Source of the DNA: Flavobacteriales bacterium
Lineage (GTDB): Bacteria > Bacteroidota > Bacteroidia > UBA10329
Length of the DNA: 64,000 nt
Direction: 5' to 3'
Assembly (NCBI GenBank): GCA_018402015.1
Contig: JAGYJL010000002.1
Span: forward strand, 1-64,000
Part shown: positions 57,961 through 64,000 of the stretch, piece after piece
Layout of the letters: every line of letters starts with the position of its first letter
Position numbering within the stretch: the first letter of the stretch is position 1
Made by a program: the position numbers and the translations under genes
Notes under the pieces: model-generated
Told to the model about the DNA's origin: nothing
Databases searched by the model: none
What the model saw: only the letters and a program-made list of their open reading frames with translations

Positions 57961-58995
57961 ATGTTTAGAAGATCTACAGTAGTAATTGCATTTATAGCCT
58001 GCACCGGATTTGCTACAAGCAAATTTTTACAACCAACTCCGTACGACAGGGATACGGCCGTTAGCAGTATTCTCATAGCCTTGGGTGATGAAGCTCCTGA
58101 ACATTATATCGGAACGATGGATATGGAAAAGGTTGGTATGGGAAAAGATATCATCAACCTAGGTGGTGCTTATGAGAATGGTGGTGCAACCAATAGAGTA
58201 TCTGAGCATTTCGTGTGTATCGATTGCCACAACATTCAGCCTGAAGCGCCATTTGCAGATGATAACAATCCAGACAGTCGTTTGAAGTATTCAATTGAGA
58301 ACAATCAGCCTTATTTACCAGGCTCCACATTCTATGGAATAACAAATCGAACAAGTTGGTTCAATGGTGATCATGAACGGAAATACGGTAAGGAACTGAT
58401 AGAGCCTGCTCGGCACGATCTGGTGAATGCCATACAGTTGTGTTCTAAGGAGTGTTCTGTTGGTAGAATGCTTACGCAGGAAGAAATGCAAGCAGTGTTA
58501 CATTATCTGACATCAATGGAATTGAAATTGAAAGATCTGAACCTTTCTGAAGCAGAACTGGCCAGCATTTCGGCCAACGGACAAACAGCCGAGCAGAAAG
58601 CGCAGAACATCCGTTTGATCAAGTCAAAGTACTTGCAAGGTTATCCTGCCACGTTTGTGGAGGAGATTCCGAAAAAGGAGCGCAAGATGGGCGAGGAGGG
58701 TAACTTGGATAATGGCAAATGGATCTACGAGAAGAGTTGCTTGCACTGCCATTCTCCTCAGAAAACAGTAACAGATAGAACACTATTCGGAACTGGAAAG
58801 GACCAGAAGGATTTCAAATGGTTGGCCAGTTATTTTAAGAAGAGCAATGGAGGTTCGGTTTATTGGATAACTCGGCACGGAACTGCTTCTAAAGAACATA
58901 TTCCTCAATACATGCCTATTTATTCGAAGGAAAAACTGAGCGATTCTCAGATTGAGGATCTTGCAGCATACATCCTTGCGGAAAGCAAGAAATAA
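57961..58995 (+). CDS. Dihaem c-type cytochrome
   Basis: 344 residues from ATG 57961 (MFRRSTVVIAFIACTGFATS signal peptide); the open frame to 57907 adds 18 unlikely residues. Two haem c motifs: CIDCH near residue 88 and CLHCH near residue 261. LCSKECSVG between them adds a Cys pair, and MPIYSKEKLSDSQIEDLAAYI gives a Met and the last helix of the second cytochrome domain. Exported electron carrier, partner unknown. Its order (haem, long linker, haem) resembles SoxA-like or thiosulfate-related cytochromes, but I cannot assign it. Confidence 0.75.
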   Translation: MFRRSTVVIAFIACTGFATSKFLQPTPYDRDTAVSSILIALGDEAPEHYIGTMDMEKVGMGKDIINLGGAYENGGATNRVSEHFVCIDCHNIQPEAPFADDNNPDSRLKYSIENNQPYLPGSTFYGITNRTSWFNGDHERKYGKELIEPARHDLVNAIQLCSKECSVGRMLTQEEMQAVLHYLTSMELKLKDLNLSEAELASISANGQTAEQKAQNIRLIKSKYLQGYPATFVEEIPKKERKMGEEGNLDNGKWIYEKSCLHCHSPQKTVTDRTLFGTGKDQKDFKWLASYFKKSNGGSVYWITRHGTASKEHIPQYMPIYSKEKLSDSQIEDLAAYILAESKK

Positions 58996-59086
58996 GAGAA
59001 AGGAAAAACGAAAAAAGGGTAGAAAGTCTGTGCCTATGCCTTGAAGTGGTTGCTACCGTTTCCAGGTTCCTCTTTTCCCATTTTTT

Positions 59087-59449
59087 CTACAAGCCAAGTT
59101 CGGTCATTGGGTCCCAAAAGTGTTTTTGGAAATCGACCACTTGGTTGTTCTGAACCCGAATGCCTTCGCTTTCTAAAAGTTCTTGCATAAGGTTGGGGCC
59201 AGCAAAATGGGCGGCCCCGGAAAGCATGCCTATGCGATTGACCACTCGCTGCGCTGGAATCGGTTGAACGGATGCATGACACGCATTCATAGCCCAACCG
59301 ACCATTCTTGCTGCGCCAGGACTACCAAGGTATTTTGCAATGGCTCCGTAGGAAGTAACTCGCCCTTTAGGAATGAGCTTTACAACATCCCAAACATCTT
59401 GGAAGAAAGATTCCTTTTTTGATTGCGGTGTCTTGGCTTCAGGCGACAT
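59087..59449 (-). CDS. Alkyltransferase-like (ATL) protein, MGMT fold without active cysteine
   Basis: 120 residues. VWDVVKLIPKGRVTSYGAIAKYLG and GWAMNACH are the DNA-binding HTH part of the O6-alkylguanine transferase fold. The active-site motif PCHR is replaced by PAQR (QPIPAQRVVNRIG), so it cannot accept an alkyl group. It probably flags O6-alkylguanine lesions for nucleotide excision repair, as known for ATLs. It lies 10 bp downstream of trmB. Confidence 0.88.
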   Translation of the reverse strand: MSPEAKTPQSKKESFFQDVWDVVKLIPKGRVTSYGAIAKYLGSPGAARMVGWAMNACHASVQPIPAQRVVNRIGMLSGAAHFAGPNLMQELLESEGIRVQNNQVVDFQKHFWDPMTELGL

Positions 59450-59459
59450 AGCAACTGGT

Positions 59460-60179
59460 TCAGACGGAGAACGCGATGTAGTTGATCTTTCTGCCTTCCT
59501 TTAGCCAAAGGCCTTCGTAATAGGTTTGTATGCGAAGTTCCTTTTCACGTGCGCAGAGGAATGTGTTCTCACCTTTTTCCAGGTCTGCGTACACATCGGT
59601 CGATTCGCAGAGGGTTGTCAGTCCGAGTTCGGCTATCACTTCCTGCGTGTATTCGAAGAGCGGCAAATTGTCGGTCTTGAGTTGAACGATACCATCTTTT
59701 TTCAAGATCTTGCGGTAACGCTCAATGAAATTGGCCGAAGTAAGTCGGTTTTTTTCTCGGTTAGACTGCAATTGAGGGTCTGGGAAAATGATCCAGATCT
59801 CATCTACTTCACCTTCACCGAACAGATTGGAAATATGGTCGATGCGCGTTCGGAGAAAACCAACGTTGGTCAAGTTGTTTTCCAGGGCATGCTTTGCACC
59901 GATCCAAATTCGGTTGCCTTTTATATCCACACCGATGAAATTCCTGTTCGGATAAAGTTCTGCCTGCCCGGTAGAGTATTCTCCTTTTCCGCAAGCCAAC
60001 TCCAGTGTTATTGGATTTTGGTTGTTGAAGTGATCTTTTGCCCAGTTTCCTTTCAGAGCAAAGTCTGTCACTTCGTGCGCCATAGGAACTTCAACGCAGT
60101 TAGAGAACTTGCCGATATCGGCAAAGCGCGCAAGTTTCTTGGTGAGGTTCGGTTTAGTTAAGTCGAATTTCCTCGCCAC
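59460..60179 (-). CDS. trmB: tRNA (guanine46-N7)-methyltransferase
   Basis: About 240 residues. LELACGKGEYSTG is SAM motif I; FIGVDIKGNRIWIGA, DEIWIIFPDPQ (the family FPDPW/Q block) and LKTDNLPLFEYT follow. GTG 60179 gives VARKFDLTKPNLTKKLARFAD, the typical basic lead-in, and overlaps the rng 3' end by 26 bp; the frame is open to 60230. Methylates G46 in the tRNA variable loop. Confidence 0.9.
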   Translation of the reverse strand: MARKFDLTKPNLTKKLARFADIGKFSNCVEVPMAHEVTDFALKGNWAKDHFNNQNPITLELACGKGEYSTGQAELYPNRNFIGVDIKGNRIWIGAKHALENNLTNVGFLRTRIDHISNLFGEGEVDEIWIIFPDPQLQSNREKNRLTSANFIERYRKILKKDGIVQLKTDNLPLFEYTQEVIAELGLTTLCESTDVYADLEKGENTFLCAREKELRIQTYYEGLWLKEGRKINYIAFSV

Positions 60180-61722
60180 GACTGTTGTAAATATGATATT
60201 CCATAAAGTGGTAGTTGGTAGAAGATTCAACCTTTATATCTCCACTGAACTGTTTCTTCCAACCTTTCACAATGCTGTTGGACCATGGTAACCAGCTTTC
60301 GGTTTTGGTGAGGTAAGATGCGATGTATGGATGAACTTTGATCGTAATCGATTTTTCGTTCTGCTCATTCATCACAAAACTTACACTATTCTCTATGTCT
60401 GTATCAAACAGAACGGAAGCTTCAATCTCGCCAGAACCGCCACAACTGGGGCACTTCTCTTTGGTTTTGATGTCCATTTCCGGACGAACACGCTGACGGG
60501 TTATCTGCACTAAACCGAACTTGGACGGAGGCAGAACGTTGTGTTTGGCACGATCGTCCTTCATCTCATCTTTCAGCAGATTGTATAGCTCTTTTCTGTT
60601 CTCGGCCTTATGAAGGTCAATGAAGTCGATAACGATGATCCCGCCCATATCTCGCAAGCGCAGTTGACGCGCCACTTCTCTAGCGGCTTCCAGATTTACT
60701 TCAAGTGCGTTGGTCTCCTGATCATTCTGGGCATTGGTTCTTGGTCCGGAGTTAACATCAATAACATGCAACGCCTCGGTATGCTCAATTACAAGGTACG
60801 ATCCGTTTTTAAACGTTACGTGTTTACCAAATGAAGCTTTGATCTGCTTGTTCAGTCCAAGACTTTCGAATAAGGCCTGAGGACCTTTGTGTAGTTTGAG
60901 TTTGTTGAGTTTTTCTGGAGATGCAGAGAGGTATTTCGTTATTTCCTTATGCACATCCGGGCTATCGACAATAATGTTGTCGAAAGATGAACTCAGCATG
61001 TCTCGAAGCATGGATGAACTGCGGCTTAGCTCTCCCATTACACGCGTAGGTGGCTTGGCATTTTTCACCTTCTCCACCATTTTAACCCAACGCTCTACAA
61101 GATCATTCAGGTCGTCCTCAAGGTCTTTAACCTTCTTATTCTGCGCAGCGGTGCGAACAATAAGACCGAATCCTTTTGGCTTAATGTCTTTGAAGATGTC
61201 TTTCAGTCGCTTCTTCTCGTCATTCGTTTTGATCTTCTGCGAGATGGAAACTTTATCTGAAAAAGGCACAAGAACCATGAATTTTCCAGCGAAGGAAAGT
61301 TCTGTGGTAAGGCGCGGACCTTTGGTTGAGATCGGTTCTTTGGCCACTTGTACCAAGATGTCGATGCCCTGATTAAGGACCTCGTTGATCTTGCCGGTTT
61401 TCTCAATTTCGGCTTCAAGTCGGAATCGCTCCAACATGGGCGACTTCAACTTTCCGGCACGCGTAAGCTCAATGAATTTCATCATGGAGCGTACCCGAGG
61501 CCCGAGGTCGAGATAATGTTGAAAACCGTCTTTCTCATACCCTACGTCAATAAACGCAGCATTGAGTCCCGGCATCACTTTCCGAATGCGGCCGAGGTAT
61601 AGGTCTCCAACCTGAAAAGCGCTGTTTCCAGTCTCTTCGTGGAGTTCTACAAGTTTTTTGTCCTTTAAAAGGGCAATATCAACCTTTGAGGGTTGCGATG
61701 AGATTACCAGGTCGTAATTCAC
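60154..61722 (-). CDS. rng: Ribonuclease G/E family endoribonuclease
   Basis: About 522 residues from GTG 61722 (the frame is open to 61770). The S1 domain has GDLYLGRIRKVMPGLNAAFIDVG. The catalytic DNase-I-like part has GGIIVIDFIDLHKAENR, with its two Asp metal ligands, and LVQITRQRVRP. The zinc-link CPSCGGSG is near the C terminus. Acts in 16S rRNA 5' maturation and mRNA decay. Overlaps trmB. Confidence 0.93.
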   Translation of the reverse strand: MNYDLVISSQPSKVDIALLKDKKLVELHEETGNSAFQVGDLYLGRIRKVMPGLNAAFIDVGYEKDGFQHYLDLGPRVRSMMKFIELTRAGKLKSPMLERFRLEAEIEKTGKINEVLNQGIDILVQVAKEPISTKGPRLTTELSFAGKFMVLVPFSDKVSISQKIKTNDEKKRLKDIFKDIKPKGFGLIVRTAAQNKKVKDLEDDLNDLVERWVKMVEKVKNAKPPTRVMGELSRSSSMLRDMLSSSFDNIIVDSPDVHKEITKYLSASPEKLNKLKLHKGPQALFESLGLNKQIKASFGKHVTFKNGSYLVIEHTEALHVIDVNSGPRTNAQNDQETNALEVNLEAAREVARQLRLRDMGGIIVIDFIDLHKAENRKELYNLLKDEMKDDRAKHNVLPPSKFGLVQITRQRVRPEMDIKTKEKCPSCGGSGEIEASVLFDTDIENSVSFVMNEQNEKSITIKVHPYIASYLTKTESWLPWSNSIVKGWKKQFSGDIKVESSTNYHFMEYHIYNSRGEEIRLN

Positions 61723-61851
61723 GGATAGCAAGTTTATGGCCCGCCTACCGCATAGCGTACAACAGAACAAGGGCTATGCAGCCCGTTGTTCAAAATCGTG
61801 ATGTAAACACTGCCGCGAGAGGCGGCCTGTGAACCTTATCTCAAAGGCTGA

Positions 61852-61944
61852 TTACTTCTTCTTCTTATGGCGATTCTTTCTAAGTCGCTTTTTGCGCTTA
61901 TGAGTGGCCATCTTATGTCTTTTTCTCTTCTTTCCGCAAGGCAT
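61852..61944 (-). CDS. 30-residue basic ribosomal-type peptide (AURKAIP1/COX24 domain, bS22-like)
   Basis: Too short for usual ORF cut-offs. From ATG 61944 it reads MPCGKKRKRHKMATHKRKKR and then LRKNRHKKKK, stop TAA. The K(R)HKM.THKRKKRL.KNRHKK pattern is the AURKAIP1/COX24 (DUF1713) domain, which in actinobacteria is the small-subunit protein bS22. About 60% of residues are Lys/Arg/His. It lies between the TPR protein gene (12 bp upstream) and rng. Confidence 0.85.
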   Translation of the reverse strand: MPCGKKRKRHKMATHKRKKRLRKNRHKKKK

Positions 61945-61956
61945 GTCCAGACGTTT

Positions 61957-62775
61957 TTAAATGTTTTTACTAAGTTCTTGTATGTAATTATCCACTTCCT
62001 TGATCCGTTGTGGGTCTTCGGTAAGTGACTTGTAATTCTCAAGGTCTTCTATCGCTTTGGCGAATAGTTTCTGGCGCTCATGAAGATCTGCCAGGTATAG
62101 GTACGCATCAGCAAATTGCTTGTCAATTGATAGCACTTTTACAAATCGTTCCTCCGCTTTATCAAACTGCCCGGAACGAATGGCAAAGTAGCCAAGGTTG
62201 ATCAATGCTTTTATGTTATTGGGGTCTTGTTGTTCTACATTCTTCAGAATGCCTATTCCTTCCATTGGAGGTGTTCCAAGAAAAGATGCTCCCTCAATCA
62301 TGCAAACGCCTAGGTCTACTTTCACGTCAAGGTCTTCCGGAGCCAACTCCACGGCCTTTTCAAACGCCTCTCTCGACTGTGCGTACCAACTGGTTTTCCG
62401 AGGTTGGTCGCCTAGGTATTTCGCATTAAGAAGGAAGCGCTCACCTGCTTCGGTCCATGCTTCTGCTGTCCCTTCGGCTTCGGCTTTCTTTAAGGCATAG
62501 AACGCGGCACCTACAGGCTTTCTGAGCATATCGTAGAATACCACCAAGCTGTCGTTTGCCTTTTGAGTTTCCCAGCGATTTACATCGGCCAAGGCAGCGC
62601 TATCCAGCTCATTCTTGATCTCCGTAATATCGTCCATAATGACATATGTTACTGCTGGAGAAGTTTCCGCACTGTCAGCTTCAGCCTTTTCTGCAATAGG
62701 AGAAATAGGAGTGAAGTACAGAATAGCTGCAACAGCAATCGCCACTAGGGTCAATATTATCTGAGGGAGCTTCAA
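61957..62775 (-). CDS. TPR-repeat protein, membrane-anchored
   Basis: 272 residues. An N-terminal TM anchor (IILTLVAIAVAAILYF), then about four to five tetratricopeptide repeats: ESREAFEKAVELAPEDLDVKVDLG, NNIKALINLGYFAIRSGQFDKAEERF and QFADAYLYLADLHERQKLFAKAIED are clear, in pieces. Faces the periplasm; probably a scaffold for protein assembly. It begins 1 bp after the HU gene. Confidence 0.82.
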   Translation of the reverse strand: MKLPQIILTLVAIAVAAILYFTPISPIAEKAEADSAETSPAVTYVIMDDITEIKNELDSAALADVNRWETQKANDSLVVFYDMLRKPVGAAFYALKKAEAEGTAEAWTEAGERFLLNAKYLGDQPRKTSWYAQSREAFEKAVELAPEDLDVKVDLGVCMIEGASFLGTPPMEGIGILKNVEQQDPNNIKALINLGYFAIRSGQFDKAEERFVKVLSIDKQFADAYLYLADLHERQKLFAKAIEDLENYKSLTEDPQRIKEVDNYIQELSKNI

Positions 62776-62776
62776 C

Positions 62777-63061
62777 TTACTTTACGCTCTTCTTAACCTT
62801 ACTGACGAATGTCTTAGCAGGCTTGAATGCCGGAACGTTGTGCTCTGGAATAACGATGGTAGTGTTCTTAGAGATGATTCTACCTGTCTTCTGAGCGCGT
62901 TTTTTTACGATAAAACTTCCGAACCCTCTGAGGTAAACATTGTTTCCTTTTGAAAGGGAACTTTTTACCGAGGTCATGAAAGCTTCTACGGTATGTTGAA
63001 CCTGAAGTTTTTCGATTCCTGTCTGTTCTGAAATCTCGTTAACGATGTCAGCTTTTGTCAT
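62777..63061 (-). CDS. HU/IHF family DNA-binding protein
   Basis: 94 residues: MTKADIVNEISEQTGI, then the beta-arm region VYLRGFGSFIVKKRAQKTGR, NTTIVIPEHNVPAFKPAKTF (the Pro intercalating in DNA bends). A nucleoid architectural protein. The minus-strand -7 element TACCTTTG (63114 to 63107) lies 46 bp upstream. First gene of an operon with the TPR protein. Confidence 0.95.
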   Translation of the reverse strand: MTKADIVNEISEQTGIEKLQVQHTVEAFMTSVKSSLSKGNNVYLRGFGSFIVKKRAQKTGRIISKNTTIVIPEHNVPAFKPAKTFVSKVKKSVK

Positions 63062-63128
63062 TAGTGCTTGATTTTGAGCTGTTTAGTGCTTCTTTAAAAG
63101 GGCGTGCAAAGGTAATCGAATATTTTAA

Positions 63129-63156
63129 TTGAGGTAATTGTGACCAGTTATTTTTG
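63129..63156 (+). promoter_or_regulatory. mutY promoter
   Basis: TTG at 63129-63131, a 17-bp spacer and TATTTTTG at 63149-63156, 11 bp before ATG 63168. Back to back with the HU -7 element at 63107-63114. Confidence 0.5.
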
Positions 63157-63167
63157 AGGCCGTGAAA

Positions 63168-64000
63168 ATGAAGAACAATAAGTCGTTTCCCAACAGTGAG
63201 TTGTTGAGATGGTATGAAGAGAATAAACGTCAGTTGCCTTGGCGAGAAACGGGCAACCCCTACTATATATGGTTGTCGGAGATCATCCTACAGCAAACAC
63301 GTGTAGATCAGGGCACGCCATATTTTCGAAAGGTTTGTGGCAACTTTCCCAACGGTGCAAGACCTTGCCAATGCTTCTGAAGATGAGGTGTTGAAGCTAT
63401 GGGAAGGTTTAGGCTATTATTCCAGGGCTAGAAACCTGCATGCAACTGCCAAGCTTGTAGCTCGTGGCTATGGAGGTGAATTTCCAAGTACTTACGCGGA
63501 TCTATTGTCCTTGAAAGGAGTTGGTCCTTACACCGCAGCTGCAATTGGTTCAATTGCATATGACTTACCAGTTGCTGCTGTAGACGGTAATGTTTACCGC
63601 GTAATGGCAAGGTTCTTTGGTATTACAGATTCTGTTGATGAAACTTCTACAAAGAAGCATATTACGGAACTAGCGAATTGTGTGCTTGATACAAATCATC
63701 CAGGTAACCACAATCAGGCAGTAATGGAGTTAGGGGCTACGGTTTGTACGCCAAAGCAACCCAAATGCGAAAGTTGCCCAATGAATTCAAACTGTATAGC
63801 AAACGCTCAAGGTTTGCAAGCTGAACTGCCTGTTAGATCCAAAAAAGTGAAGGTTCGGAACAGGTATTTCTACTACATAGTAGGCGAATTTGATGGCAAG
63901 TTGCCGGTAAAACGGAGAGGAGAAGGCGATATCTGGCAAGGACTGTATGAGTTTCCTCTGTTGGAAACAGACCAAGCGCTTACTGAGTTGAAATTGGTTG
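63168..64000 (+). CDS. mutY: A/G-specific adenine glycosylase MutY (one frameshift, runs off the edge)
   Basis: Removes A mispaired with 8-oxoG. RQLPWRETGNPYYIWLSEIILQQTRV contains the catalytic Glu region in two blocks; LKGVGPYTAAAIGSIAY is the helix-hairpin-helix and VDGNVYRV holds the catalytic Asp. The 4Fe-4S ligands are C-x6-C-x2-C-x5-C (CTPKQPKCESCPMNSNC). A one-base deletion near 63332 shifts YFRKVCGNF away from the true FVATFPTVQDLA. The C-terminal NUDIX-like domain begins near 63850 and is cut by the window end. Confidence 0.9.

Noticed and set aside
1-64000. Search for tRNA, rRNA and riboswitches
   Set aside because: No tRNA cloverleaf signature (GTTCGANNC with matching acceptor), no rRNA, and no riboswitch core that I could recognise by eye. 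A covariance-model scan would be needed to exclude short RNAs in the error-rich block.

Overview
The window comes from a Bacteroidota chromosome, most likely an order-Flavobacteriales type. The evidence is the gldK-L-M-N type IX secretion/gliding cluster at the left edge, gldB-gldC, several T9SS-sorted surface proteins, Bacteroidota-only families (DUF3078, DUF5606), and promoters of the TTG-N17..19-TAnnTTTG kind. MurE carries the DNPR motif of meso-diaminopimelate-adding enzymes, so the wall is Gram-negative mDAP peptidoglycan.

Layout. 1-3.6 kb: end of gldK, then gldL, gldM, gldN. 3.7-10.6 kb: DUF3078 outer-membrane protein, M3 oligopeptidase, DUF5606 protein, an exported unknown, deoxynucleoside kinase, and a T9SS-sorted S8 protease. 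10.7-15.4 kb: glyoxylate shunt aceB-aceA with a divergent RamB/ScfR-like regulator. 15.5-19.8 kb: polyprenyl-phosphate sugar transferase, membrane GT2, GT87/DUF2029-type mannosyltransferase, and a methyltransferase. 19.8-28.6 kb: accessory DNA with small membrane and secreted proteins, an HTH protein, an Rhs C-terminal toxin-like fragment with a candidate immunity gene, two HepT/MntA toxin-antitoxin modules (one broken), a four-copy interspersed repeat, a T9SS adhesin and an AI-2E-family permease. 28.7-45.6 kb: the division and cell-wall (dcw) cluster, read leftwards from mraZ to ftsZ. 45.8-53.6 kb: hydrolase, engB, a T9SS type B protein, gldC-gldB, an outer-membrane barrel, nadE and a lipoprotein. 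53.6-64 kb: korB-korA, NifU-like, Mrp, a dihaem cytochrome, an alkyltransferase-like protein, trmB, rng, a 30-residue ribosomal-type peptide, a TPR protein, HU, and mutY running off the edge.

From about 11.2 to 28.9 kb nearly every recognisable gene is split over two or three frames every 50-150 bases, although its protein homology is continuous across the breaks. ftsQ, the murC 3' end, nadE, the S8 gene and mutY each show a few similar breaks. Because these include essential genes, uncorrected sequencing indels are the likely cause. I annotate such genes by their reconstructed extent; their coordinates are approximate.

Most interesting points: a directly repeated, hairpin-containing element separates an Rhs toxin fragment and two TA modules like cassette borders, and two of its ends coincide with truncation points of neighbouring genes. 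The dcw cluster contains an intact free-standing MurD C-terminal domain and, beside it, a four-helix-bundle gene bounded by about 32-bp inverted repeats. Two oppositely oriented GTGGTA arrays with 10-bp period lie upstream of mraZ. GC-rich palindromic repeats sit inside or at the start of coding sequences of the glycosyltransferase operon.
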